DNA from: NORP259 sp041398705
GTDB lineage: Bacteria > Planctomycetota > UBA1135 > GCA-002686595
Reading direction: 5' to 3'
NCBI GenBank assembly: GCA_041398705.1
Contig: JAWKUI010000006.1
Location: forward strand, 124,001 to 188,000
DNA length: 64,000 nt
Shown: positions 9,101 to 17,690 of the stretch, one piece after another
Numbering within the stretch: position 1 is the stretch's first letter
How the letters are laid out: every line of letters begins with the position of its first letter
The notes under the pieces: generated by a model
What the model saw: the letters and a program-made list of their open reading frames with translations, nothing else
Databases searched by the model: none
Told to the model about the DNA's origin: nothing
Program-made: the position numbers and the translations under genes

Positions 9101-11287
9101 ATGGCCCGGCGCGAGCGTACGCAGTTCGAAGTGCTGGCGGAAGACGGCCTGCGCCTGCTGCTGGCCGCGCCGGTCTTGTTGCTCGCCCTGTTGCCCCTGC
9201 TCGCCGGGGTGCCTTCCACCGAAAGCGCCGGCCCGGCCTGGGCCGCGCTGTTCCTGGCTCCGCTCGCCGGCATCCTGTGGCTCTCCCCCGCCACGCGCCG
9301 CTTGGGCCTGCCGCACCTGGTGTTGCTCGCCTTGGCGGTTTTCGCCGCCGTGCGCGGACTCGAAGTCGCCGATTCCTTTGGCGCTCGCCGCGCCACCCTC
9401 GTGTGGAGCACCTCCCTGCTGGCATTCCTCGCCGGCAGCCTGCTCGACCGCAAGGCGCGGCTGTGGAGCGTGACCTGGATCGCGGCCCTGCCGCTGATCC
9501 TGCTGGCTTGGATCCTGTACCACCTCAGCCAAGGCCACGATGGGCGCAGCGCATTGGCCCAATCCCTGGGCAACCGCAGCGATCTGGCGGAGTTCGCCTG
9601 GCCGGGCATCGTCGCCGCCTGCTGCGTGTTCCTCACGACGAAGCGGCGCGGTCCCGCCATTGCCCTCGGGCTCGGCGCCGCCGGTCTCGTGTTCCTATTG
9701 GGTTGGAGCCCGGTATGGACGGCAATCGTCGTGCTCGGCGGCAGCGCGGTGGCGGCGTTCCTCTTCGGCTACGGCCGTGCCTGGAGCGCGCGCCTCGCCC
9801 GCCTGTTGCTCGTGCTCACGGCGGTGGCCGTGGCGGGCATGGGCCTGCGACTCGCCGGTGGCGGTTCGGCCCCGGCGAACCCCGAAGCCGATACCCCGCC
9901 GTCCGCCGCCGTGGGCGCGGCGGCCGATGGAGTGCATGGCGTGCGGGTGCGCCAGGAGATCTGGAGCGCTTCCGCCGACCTGATCGCGGCACGCCCCTGG
10001 CTCGGAGGCGGCACCGGTCAATTCGAAGCCGCCTTCCCCCCCTACCGCACAGCCGCCGAGATCGCCGCCAGCAGCCACGATGGCGCGGCGCCCTCGCCGG
10101 TGGAAGTCGAACATCCGCACAACGACTTCGTGTTGATCACCGCCGAGTTGGGCCTGCCCGCCGGCGTGCTGTTCGCCGGCCTGTGCCTGTACCTCTGCGG
10201 CTGCGCGATCTGGGCCCTGCGCCGCGGCGACCGCAGCCGCACGCCCGCCGCGGTGGTCTGGCTCGGCACGATGGCGTTTGCGTGCGCCAACGGTCCGCTG
10301 CTCGCTCCGGTGTGGAGCCACGTGCTGCCTTGGTGGATGGCGGGCATGCTCGTTACGCCGCGCGGTTTCGGACGGCGGCCCGGCCGCGCGCTGGCCGTCG
10401 TGGGTTGCCTCGGCGCATTGGCCGTGCTGCCTTGGGCCCTCGCCATGGTCGAACACGGCCGCGCCCTGGCGCAGGCCCACGCGGGCGAAACCCTTGACCC
10501 CGCAGCGTTTGCTGAAGCCCTGCGCCACGCCCCCGACAGCCCCGAAGCCCTCGACCTCTACGTGCACTCCGCCAGCACCGCGACCGACGCGGATTGGCAA
10601 CGGTTGGCCGCCGTGCGCCCGAACCACAAGGCCGTCTTCAACGACCTAGCGATCCGCCAAGCGCGCGCGGGGCAGTGGGCTGAAGCCGAAAAGAACCTCG
10701 CGCACGCCCTCGAACTCGATGCGCGGTTCGCCCCCGCTTGGCGCAACCGCGTGCACCTGCTCGAAGACAGCCACGCGCTGGTGGAACTCGCCGCGGTGTT
10801 GCCCCAGGCCGACCAGGCCGGGGCCGTGCCGCGCGCGCAATGGCGGCCGCGCGCCCTGTACTGGCTGGGCCAGGGCCGCCCGGAGCTCGCCGCGGTCTAC
10901 GCGCGCAGCTACAACCCCGAACTCGATTGGACGAGTGGCGATCGGCTCTACCAGGAAGCCCAGATGGCCGGGGCCATCGACGAGCCCGACGCCCAACGCG
11001 CCTTCCGCATCGGGTTCCAGCAGCTCTACGGCCGTGAGCACGCCGTCGCCGCCCAGTTCCCCCTGGCCGTGCGCAACCTGCGCCTAGCCCTCCGCCAGGC
11101 GACCCCGGAGGGCGGCCAGCCGCCCCTGGCCCTGCGCCTCGAGCTCGCCGCCGCCCAAGCCCTGAACCAGGAGCTCGACGCGGCCCGGGACACCCTCGGG
11201 GGCTGGACATGGTCCAAGGTGCCCGCCGCCGAGCGATCCTACACGCCGGAATGGGCCCGGGCCGCCCTGCAGGCCCTGGCTCCCTGA
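9101..11287 (+). CDS. O-antigen ligase/polymerase-like membrane protein with TPR C-terminus
   Basis: 728 residues. The first about 450 residues are polytopic (10 or more hydrophobic segments) with a large periplasmic loop containing GGGTGQFEAAF and HPHNDFVLITAELGL, the pattern of Wzy_C/WaaL-family O-antigen ligases, where a loop His helps transfer undecaprenyl-linked polysaccharide. The last about 250 residues are soluble and Ala/Leu-rich with helical repeats (such as LAIRQARAGQWAEAEKNLAHALELD), consistent with TPRs. This ligase-plus-TPR architecture is common in Planctomycetota. It follows ftsY by 6 nt. A role in glycan or exopolysaccharide assembly, or in protein O-glycosylation, is inferred from the family; the acceptor is unknown. 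Confidence 0.82.
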   Translation: MARRERTQFEVLAEDGLRLLLAAPVLLLALLPLLAGVPSTESAGPAWAALFLAPLAGILWLSPATRRLGLPHLVLLALAVFAAVRGLEVADSFGARRATLVWSTSLLAFLAGSLLDRKARLWSVTWIAALPLILLAWILYHLSQGHDGRSALAQSLGNRSDLAEFAWPGIVAACCVFLTTKRRGPAIALGLGAAGLVFLLGWSPVWTAIVVLGGSAVAAFLFGYGRAWSARLARLLLVLTAVAVAGMGLRLAGGGSAPANPEADTPPSAAVGAAADGVHGVRVRQEIWSASADLIAARPWLGGGTGQFEAAFPPYRTAAEIAASSHDGAAPSPVEVEHPHNDFVLITAELGLPAGVLFAGLCLYLCGCAIWALRRGDRSRTPAAVVWLGTMAFACANGPLLAPVWSHVLPWWMAGMLVTPRGFGRRPGRALAVVGCLGALAVLPWALAMVEHGRALAQAHAGETLDPAAFAEALRHAPDSPEALDLYVHSASTATDADWQRLAAVRPNHKAVFNDLAIRQARAGQWAEAEKNLAHALELDARFAPAWRNRVHLLEDSHALVELAAVLPQADQAGAVPRAQWRPRALYWLGQGRPELAAVYARSYNPELDWTSGDRLYQEAQMAGAIDEPDAQRAFRIGFQQLYGREHAVAAQFPLAVRNLRLALRQATPEGGQPPLALRLELAAAQALNQELDAARDTLGGWTWSKVPAAERSYTPEWARAALQALAP

Positions 11288-11407
11288 GCTCCCGGCCTGG
11301 GGCACAACGCAACTCATACAATTTCCGACCACACTTCCGGCGCCTCCGCCGTAGGTAAAGGGGGTCCGCCGAATCCCGGCGGGCCCGGCCGTATCGCCCC
11401 CAAGACC

Positions 11408-12139
11408 ATGCCCCAGTCGTCCCAGCCCTCTACCCAGGCCCAGAACCAGACCCGCACCGTGCTCGTCGTCGAGGACGAGCACGCCCTGGCCCTCGGCATC
11501 GAAGACGCCCTGCGCCACGCCGGGTTCCAGACCCAGGTGGTGCACGACGGGGCCGAAGCCCTCAAGATCGTGCGCGCCGCCGCCCCCGACCTGATCGTGC
11601 TCGACCTGATGCTGCCCAGCATGAACGGCCTCGATGTGCTGCGCATCTTGCGCGGCGAGGGCGTGCGCTCGCGGGTGGTGATCTTGACCGCGATGGCGTC
11701 CGAAGAGGACCTGATCCGCGGCCTCGAAGCCGGCGCCGACGACTACATGAAAAAGCCCTTCTCCCCGCGCGAACTGCTCGCCCGGGTCGAAGCGCAGTTC
11801 CGCCGCGTGCAGATGGATACCCAGCCGATCGAGGTGCTCGAGTTGCCCGGGGACATTCACGTGGATCTGGCACGCCTCGAAGTGCACCGCGATGGGCAGA
11901 TCACCGCCCTGACGCCGCGCGAGGCCGACATCCTTTCGTACCTGATCCAGCACCGCGACCGCGTGGTGACCCGCGACGACCTGCTGCTCGATGTCTGGCA
12001 CTACAAGAGCGCCAACATCGAAACGCGCACCGTCGACATCCACATCGTCGGCCTGCGCCGCAAGGTCGAACCCGATCCGAGCAACCCGAGCCTGATCCAG
12101 ACCGTGCGCGGTAAGGGGTACCGCTGGTACGACAACTAG
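11408..12139 (+). CDS. OmpR/PhoB-family response regulator
   Basis: 243 residues. The receiver domain (about 18-130) has the acidic pair in VVEDEH, the phosphoacceptor Asp66 in LIVLDLMLPS and the conserved Lys in YMKKPFSP. The C-terminal winged helix (about 145-243) has TPREADILSYL and the wing motif VRGKGYRW. It regulates transcription by binding DNA as a phosphorylated dimer. A histidine kinase lies 176 bp downstream on the same strand and is the probable partner. The two genes are separated by a strong terminator-like hairpin (12166-12195) and the kinase has its own -10-like TAGAAT, so they may be transcribed separately. A TACAAT box at 11316-11321 could serve this gene, leaving a leader of roughly 80 nt. 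Targets are unknown. Confidence 0.93.
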   Translation: MPQSSQPSTQAQNQTRTVLVVEDEHALALGIEDALRHAGFQTQVVHDGAEALKIVRAAAPDLIVLDLMLPSMNGLDVLRILRGEGVRSRVVILTAMASEEDLIRGLEAGADDYMKKPFSPRELLARVEAQFRRVQMDTQPIEVLELPGDIHVDLARLEVHRDGQITALTPREADILSYLIQHRDRVVTRDDLLLDVWHYKSANIETRTVDIHIVGLRRKVEPDPSNPSLIQTVRGKGYRWYDN

Positions 12140-12165
12140 GACCCCGGCCCCACTGCGGTCCAATC

Positions 12166-12195
12166 ACGATCCCCGCCGGCTTCGGTGGGGATCGT
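12166..12195 (+). terminator. hairpin terminator after response regulator
   Basis: ACGATCCCCGCCG-GCTT-CGGTGGGGATCGT: a 13-bp stem (one G-T pair) with a 4-nt loop, 26 nt past the response-regulator stop. The downstream tract TGCATTTCG is only weakly T-rich. Confidence 0.6.
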
Positions 12196-12315
12196 TGCAT
12201 TTCGGGGCGAAGGGCAGCGCACCTCGCGCCGATCGGGCGCTCCCACCTCCGGCGATTGGCGCGGATGGTGCGGCCCCACCGGATTCGCCGGGGCTAGAAT
12301 GGCCTGCGCTCGCCC

Positions 12316-14181
12316 ATGCCGACCCCCACCAAACGCCTGCGCCGACTGCTCAAGGGACCCCGCACCGCGATCCTGCTGTATGCGGTGCTTGTGTTGCTGC
12401 CGGCGGCGGTTTTCGGCGCCCTGCTCTGGGATCAACTCGAAGGCGACCACCGCCGCACCCTGCAGGAAGCCCCACGCGAAGTGCGCGACGCCTCGAGCCG
12501 CCTCGCGACCGAGGTGCACCGGCGCCTCGGCAACCTGCTGCAATCCGAATCCCTGCGCAGCTTCGCGCAGTATGCCGATACGCACCTGGTGACCGGCGCC
12601 GACGGCACAGTCAGCGAGGTGCCGAGCCCCCTGCGCGACGCCCCGCGGCCCGATGGCATCGCGGGCTGGTTCCAGTTCGACAGCGCGGAACGGTACGAAG
12701 CCGAGATCCAGCTCTACCTCGGCGAGCGCCCCGGCATCGACGCGGAGGCGCGCGCGGGCCTCGAAGAATGGCTGCGGGTGCAGGCGGTGGACTACGCCAG
12801 CGGCCGCTACAACTCCCAGGAGCTGTTCCTCGACGCCTTGCTCGACCGCGAGGAGTACTGGCTCGACAGCCACGAACGCGTGGTCACCGACCTGGCCACC
12901 ATCGCGCACTTCACCCACCAAGGCGCGCCCGGTTCGTGCGATTTGGACGAGGTACGCCGCTTCATCGAGCCGCTGGTGGGCATCCCCCACCCCGTGGTGC
13001 AGAAGGTCAGCCTGCACCTGCTGCCCGGCCCCGATGGTCAAGCCACGCTGCTCCTGCTGCGCGACGTGATCATTCAGAACGTCAGCCCCGGGGAATTCGC
13101 CTTGTCGACGATTCCGGGCTGTCTGGAGGCCCTGCGCAGCAAGCAGCACTGGGTGCAAGGGCTTTGGCTCACGCCGGAATGGCTCTGGCAGACGATGCCG
13201 CAGGGGGTCGCCGACACGGTGCTAGCGGACCGCCAACGGCTCTTCCTCCGCCAGCCGCCGGGCAACTCCGGCGATTGGCAACTCGCCAACGTAAACCTGC
13301 TCGAGGGGCTCGACCTGCTGCGGCGCACGGGGGAACCGAACCTGGGCCGCTTGATCGTCGGCATGAACGTCTCCGAGATCGCCAACCGCTACCGGGACCA
13401 AAGCCTGTGGTTCGCCGGCCTGGCGAGCATCATGCTCATTTCGTGCCTGCTCGGACTGCGGCTGCTCTTCAGCCGCATTCGCTTGTCCGCGGAGAACGCA
13501 CGCCGCTCGGAGAACTTCGTCGCCGCCGTCACCCACGAACTGCGCACGCCGATCTCGGTGGTCAAGCTCTACGGCGAGATGCTGCGCGACGAGTGGGTCA
13601 CCGACAGCGAGAAGCGCAAGGACTACGCAGCGCGCATCGTCGACGAGAGCAACCGCCTGGCCCTGCTGGTGGACCGCGTGCTCGAGAAGCGACGCCTGTC
13701 CGGGGGCCCCGAGGCGCTGATCTCCGGCAACCTGAACGCCGAGATCCGCTCCCAATTCGATGTGCTCGGGCTCGAAAGCGCCCGCGACGTGGCGTTCGAA
13801 CTGGCCGACGACTTGCCGACCGTGCTCCTGCGCAGCGAAGGCGTGCACACGGTGCTCTCGAACCTGATCGAGAACGCGCGCAAGTACGCACCCGTCACCC
13901 CCGAAAACCCCGAGCCGATCCTCGTGCGCACGCGCGTCGGCAAAGGCAAGTGGATCTGGCTCGAAGTCGCCGACCGCGGCAAGGGCATCCCCCCCCACGA
14001 ACGCGGCCGAGTCCTCGAAGCCTTCTACCGCATCGGCAACGAAGCCACCCGCTCCAAGCCCGGCACCGGCCTGGGCCTCAACCTCTGCGCCCAATCCATG
14101 CGCGCCATGCGCGGCAACATCGAAGTCCTCGCCCGCCCCGGCGGCGGCACCCTCATCCGCGCCGGCTTCCGCCGCGGCTGA
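12316..14181 (+). CDS. membrane sensor histidine kinase
   Basis: 621 residues. Topology: one N-terminal TM (about 16-37), a periplasmic sensor region of about 330 residues with no recognised domain, a second TM (about 370-392), then a HisKA domain with the phosphoacceptor His407 in VTHELRTPISVVKLYGE and a HATPase_c domain (N-box NLIENARKYAP, G1 region DRGKGIPP, G2 GTGLGLNL). It phosphorylates itself and then the upstream regulator. A TAGAAT box lies at 12295-12300, 15 nt before the ATG, so the leader would be very short. The gene ends directly at a 23-bp tandem array and a long palindrome. The sensed signal is unknown. Confidence 0.93.
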   Translation: MPTPTKRLRRLLKGPRTAILLYAVLVLLPAAVFGALLWDQLEGDHRRTLQEAPREVRDASSRLATEVHRRLGNLLQSESLRSFAQYADTHLVTGADGTVSEVPSPLRDAPRPDGIAGWFQFDSAERYEAEIQLYLGERPGIDAEARAGLEEWLRVQAVDYASGRYNSQELFLDALLDREEYWLDSHERVVTDLATIAHFTHQGAPGSCDLDEVRRFIEPLVGIPHPVVQKVSLHLLPGPDGQATLLLLRDVIIQNVSPGEFALSTIPGCLEALRSKQHWVQGLWLTPEWLWQTMPQGVADTVLADRQRLFLRQPPGNSGDWQLANVNLLEGLDLLRRTGEPNLGRLIVGMNVSEIANRYRDQSLWFAGLASIMLISCLLGLRLLFSRIRLSAENARRSENFVAAVTHELRTPISVVKLYGEMLRDEWVTDSEKRKDYAARIVDESNRLALLVDRVLEKRRLSGGPEALISGNLNAEIRSQFDVLGLESARDVAFELADDLPTVLLRSEGVHTVLSNLIENARKYAPVTPENPEPILVRTRVGKGKWIWLEVADRGKGIPPHERGRVLEAFYRIGNEATRSKPGTGLGLNLCAQSMRAMRGNIEVLARPGGGTLIRAGFRRG

Positions 14182-14187
14182 CCCCCG

Positions 14188-14557
14188 CCGTTGCGCCGTT
14201 GCACCGCCCGCCTTCGCGCCGTTGCACTGCCCGCCTTCGCGCCGTTGCACTGCCCGCCTTCGCGCCGTTGCACTGCCCGCCTTCGCGCCGTTGCACTGCC
14301 CGCCTTCGCGCAGTTGCACTGCCCGCCTTCGCGCAGTTGCACTGCCCGCCTTCGCGCAGTTGCACTGCCCGCCTTCGCGCAGTTGCACTGCCCGCCTTCG
14401 CGCAGTTGCACTGCCCGCCTTCGCGCAGTTGCACTGCCCGCCTTCGCGCAGTTGCACTGCCCGCCTTCGCGCAGTTGCACTGCCCGCCTTCGCGCAGTTG
14501 CACTGCCCGCCTTCGCGCAGTTGCACTGCCCGCCTTCGCGCAGTTGCACTGCCCGCC
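14188..14557. repeat. 23-bp tandem repeat array, 16 units
   Basis: Sixteen head-to-tail copies of a 23-bp unit (GTTGCACTGCCCGCCTTCGCGC plus one base). The first units carry GCCGTTG and the later ones GCAGTTG; within each block copies are nearly identical, indicating recent expansion or homogenisation. There are no spacers, so this is not CRISPR. Because 23 is not a multiple of 3, every frame reads a 23-residue periodic peptide; this is an artefact. The array begins 7 nt after the histidine-kinase stop and runs straight into the palindrome at 14555. Confidence 0.95.
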
Positions 14558-14680
14558 GTTGGAATAACGTTACATACCGAACCCGGTTCGATCAGTCCCA
14601 CAATTCGCGGAGCGTGCGAAGCACGCCGCGGGTGTGGGACTGATCGAACCGGGTTCGGTATGTAACGTTGTTCCAACGGC
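14555..14680. repeat. long palindromic element, copy 1 (subfamily A)
   Basis: An inverted repeat of about 126 bp: left arm GCCGTTGGAATAACGTTACA, then a segment shared with copy 4 (ACCGAACC...GGTTCGATCAGTCCCACA), an imperfect centre around GCGTGC-GAA-GCACGC, and the mirrored right arm ending CCAACGGC. One base of the right arm differs (GTTGTTCC for GTTATTCC). It lies between convergent genes, 18 nt from the stop of the minus-strand gene, and could form a very strong bidirectional hairpin. Confidence 0.95.
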
Positions 14681-14698
14681 TCTACGGCCTCAGGCCGA

Positions 14699-16621
14699 TC
14701 ACTCGCTGGCGCTGCCTTCGGCGGCTTTGTCCTTGCCGCGGGCTTCCCACGAGCGCAGCCAGAGCTGGAAGTGCTCGCGGCAGGCTTCGTTGTTGGGGTC
14801 GAAGTTGGCCTCGAAGAAGTCCTGGGACTGCTTGCTGAGCACTTGCTGGCGCGTGGAGAACAGTTCCTGCGGGGTGATCTCGCTTTCCTCGGGGGCCCGC
14901 TCGTCGGCGAGGCGCACCAGGTAGAAGGTCTCGCGGGTACGGCTCGCGATCGGCGCGGCGACCTGGCCCTCTTCGAGGTCGTACAGGTTGCGGTTGCCCA
15001 TCAAGGTGCGGTCCAGGTCCGACGGGGTCTCCCCGGCTGCGTTGGTTCCGCGGCCACGCTTGACGTAGGGCAGGACCTGGACTTCGAGGCCTTCCGCCGC
15101 CGCAGCGTCGGTGAGCCCGGAAGCCGGCACCGTCGCCGCCTCCGCAGCGATGCCCTGATCCGCATCGGCCAGCACGCCGCCGAAGCCGGTGAAGGCGCCT
15201 TGCACGAACTCTTCCGCCATGGTCTTGCTGCGGTCGTTGACCCACATATCGGCCACGCCGTCGCGGATGTCGGCGAAGGGCGGCTCTTCGCGGCCCTGCT
15301 TCGCCTTGACCTCGAAACCGTTGATCGAGTGCTCACCCACGAGTTCGGTCGGGTAGAAGTCACCCAGCGGAGCGCGGTTCAGGGAGTTGACCAGGTTGAT
15401 GCCACCCCAATCGGGTTGGTTCTGGATCTCCGAGCGCAGCATCATCTCCGGCATCGACAGGAAGTTGAGGCCCAGGGACAGGGCTTCTTGTTCGAAGTCG
15501 GGTTTCGCGAAGGTCTCGTCCTCGGCGCCCCTCTTGCGGCGCGCGATCAGGTCCTTCATGAACTGGCCCATCGAGTTGGCGATGCGGGCTTCTTTGGTCG
15601 CCTGTTCGCGCACTTCGTCCAGCGGGAAGTACAGCTCCGCCGGGGCCGGCTCGCCGTCGGCGGGCTCGGGCTTCTTGAAGCGGTAGATGAAGTAGCGGTT
15701 GTAGTAGGTCTCGACCTCGGCCGCCTCGTCCCACTCCGCCGGCTGCGGGTAGCGCGCCAGCAGGTTCTCGACGTCGTAGTCGCCATCGAGGCCCACCCAG
15801 GCCACGCCCAGTTGGAACTTCTCCTCGGTGAACTGCTGCATCTGCTGGATGCGCGGCAGGCCGTGGAACCACACCATCAAGTCGTCGTCGCTCGGCAGTT
15901 CCGCGCGGGCGGCGTCGGCGAAGTGCGTGGAGGCCAGTTCAAGCACCTCAAACTGGAATTCGGGGTTGGAGTCCTTCCACGTCTGCATGACATCGGCCGG
16001 ATCGGCCGCCATCATCGCGGTCTGCAGCACCATCGAGCGGAACTTGCTCATGCGCAGTCCGGCGCGGATGTGCTCGTCCATGGCCGCCGCGGTCGTGCGG
16101 TAGCGCTTGGCCCACATGCCGATGACCTCGCCGGTGATGCCGAGCTGACCCGCGCGCTTGATGTACTCCTCATCGGAGATCGCGACCCCAGTCTTCTTGC
16201 TCAGGGTGTCGAGGATCACCATCTGCGCGACGTCCTCTTCCTCCTGGCGCATCATGCCCTTCTTGTTGCGCTGGAGGGTCTGGTAGAGCCCCAGGTTGGT
16301 CAGGATGTCGACCCGCGTGCGCATGTCGTTCATCTGCTCGGCGGTCACCTGGTGGGCTTCCCCACCGGGTTCGGTCCAGCGCATGACGATTTCGCCGGCG
16401 GTGTTGGCTCCGCCGCCCCCGAGCACGCTCGAGAACAGGCCGCCCACCGTGAAGATCACCAACATGAACACCATCAGGCCGATCATGAAGATGTAGTAGA
16501 AGCGGCTGCGCTCCTTCGGCACGACGATCAGGTCGTCGTGGTGATCGTTGTGGTGCTCCTCGGCCTGGCCGTGGGGATGGGAACCGTGATCGGAGGAGTG
16601 GTGGGTCGTCTGCTTGGCCAT
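14699..16621 (-). CDS. membrane-anchored PpiD/SurA-like periplasmic protein
   Basis: 640 residues. The cytosolic N-terminus is exceptionally His-rich (11 His within the first 30 residues), followed by one TM (about 42-64, FYYIFMIGLMVFMLVIFTVG) and a large periplasmic part. Helical stretches such as MMRQEEEDVAQMVILDTLSKKTGV and EEYIKRAGQL resemble the SurA/PpiD N-terminal chaperone domain, and the layout matches PpiD. No clear parvulin catalytic core is recognised, though the C-terminal third (about 480-610) could be a divergent one. Likely a folding factor for exported proteins (inference). It is convergent with the histidine kinase across the palindrome; scpB lies upstream on the same strand, separated by 226 bp. 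Confidence 0.65.
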   Translation of the reverse strand: MAKQTTHHSSDHGSHPHGQAEEHHNDHHDDLIVVPKERSRFYYIFMIGLMVFMLVIFTVGGLFSSVLGGGGANTAGEIVMRWTEPGGEAHQVTAEQMNDMRTRVDILTNLGLYQTLQRNKKGMMRQEEEDVAQMVILDTLSKKTGVAISDEEYIKRAGQLGITGEVIGMWAKRYRTTAAAMDEHIRAGLRMSKFRSMVLQTAMMAADPADVMQTWKDSNPEFQFEVLELASTHFADAARAELPSDDDLMVWFHGLPRIQQMQQFTEEKFQLGVAWVGLDGDYDVENLLARYPQPAEWDEAAEVETYYNRYFIYRFKKPEPADGEPAPAELYFPLDEVREQATKEARIANSMGQFMKDLIARRKRGAEDETFAKPDFEQEALSLGLNFLSMPEMMLRSEIQNQPDWGGINLVNSLNRAPLGDFYPTELVGEHSINGFEVKAKQGREEPPFADIRDGVADMWVNDRSKTMAEEFVQGAFTGFGGVLADADQGIAAEAATVPASGLTDAAAAEGLEVQVLPYVKRGRGTNAAGETPSDLDRTLMGNRNLYDLEEGQVAAPIASRTRETFYLVRLADERAPEESEITPQELFSTRQQVLSKQSQDFFEANFDPNNEACREHFQLWLRSWEARGKDKAAEGSASE

Positions 16622-16847
16622 CGAGGGGCGCTCTCGGTTGCAGGGGATGCCGGCGTGCTTGGGTCCCGCGGGCCGTTCCCGACCCCAGAAGCGGGGCTGG
16701 GGGCCTGGGGCCCGGGGGGTCCCGACGGGTCGGGAAATGGGCCCAAGAGTCTACGCTGGGGCCCGTGGCCTCCGCAAGGGAAGCGGCCACCGGGGCCCAT
16801 CTGGGGGCCCGATCGCGGACAAAACGGCCCCCCAGGGCCGCCGCCGC

Positions 16848-17609
16848 TCAATCTTCGGCCAGCTCGGCGTCCCGGGGCAGGTCCCCGATCGCCTGGAGGC
16901 CGAAGCGGTTCAGGAACTCGCGGGTGGTGCCGTACTGCAGGGGCGCCCCGGGCACGTCCGCGCGGCCGATAACCTTGATCAGGCCGCGGTCCACCAGCGA
17001 GCGCAGGATCGGTCCCGCCTGCACGCCGCGGATCGCTTCGATCTCGGCTTTGGTGACCGGCTGGCGGTAGGCGACCACGGCGAGGGTCTCGAGCGCCGCG
17101 GCGCTGACCTTCTCGATGTTGTTGCCCGCCACCAGGCGTTCGACCACCGGCCCGAGTTCGGGGGTGGTCATCAAGGCGAACCCGCCTTGGATGGCGCGCA
17201 CCTGGAAGGGCAGCTCCGCCAACTCCAACCGCTGGCTCAGGGCCGTCAGCACGTCCTTGACGCGGCCCCGGCGCGGGCGGTCGAGCAGTTGGGTGAGTTT
17301 TGCGAGGGTCAGGGGTTCGGCGGAAGCGAACAGCAGCGCCGCGGCGTTGCGCAGGAGCTGCTCGTCGCTCAGGTCCTCGCCGGGGCCGGTTTTGGCCCCC
17401 GCTTCTTCCTCGCCTTCGTCGCTCGCTTCCCCGGCGGCTTCGCCCTGTTCCGGCGCTTCGGCCTCGGGCTCGCCCTCCGGCGCCTCGGACCGCTCCACCT
17501 CCGCCGCGTCCCCTTCGTTCTCGCCGGGCAGCTCGGCTTCGTTCGCTTCGGCTTCGTGCGCCATGGCGGTCAGGGTCTCTTCCTCGGCCTGGGTCTGGGA
17601 GGCTTGCAT
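16848..17609 (-). CDS. scpB: segregation and condensation protein B
   Basis: 253 residues as called. ScpB is the kite subunit of the SMC-ScpA-ScpB condensin that organises and segregates chromosomes. The two winged-helix domains are in about residues 75-240, with the family signature LAVVAYRQPVTKAEIEAIRG and LGRADVPGAP-like GRADVPGAPLQYGTT. The N-terminal about 70 residues are a low-complexity Glu/Ala tail (for example EGEPEAEAPEQGEAAGEA), not part of the fold. The start MQASQTQAEEE is uncertain; ATG 17564 is an alternative. No scpA or smc in the window. It lies 81 bp downstream of the PpiC lipoprotein gene and might be the last gene of that long minus-strand unit. Confidence 0.9.
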   Translation of the reverse strand: MQASQTQAEEETLTAMAHEAEANEAELPGENEGDAAEVERSEAPEGEPEAEAPEQGEAAGEASDEGEEEAGAKTGPGEDLSDEQLLRNAAALLFASAEPLTLAKLTQLLDRPRRGRVKDVLTALSQRLELAELPFQVRAIQGGFALMTTPELGPVVERLVAGNNIEKVSAAALETLAVVAYRQPVTKAEIEAIRGVQAGPILRSLVDRGLIKVIGRADVPGAPLQYGTTREFLNRFGLQAIGDLPRDAELAED

Positions 17610-17690
17610 GGGCCCAGCATCGGGACTCGCGGGGTGCGGATCAAGCCCGGAGGGCAAAGGCCTCCGGGCCGGTTCCAGAGAAGGGCCCGA

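Noticed and set aside
14188..14560. CRISPR array or repeat-protein gene
   Set aside because: The 23-bp units are contiguous with no spacers, and the period is not a multiple of three, so the periodic peptides in every frame are artefacts of the DNA repeat.
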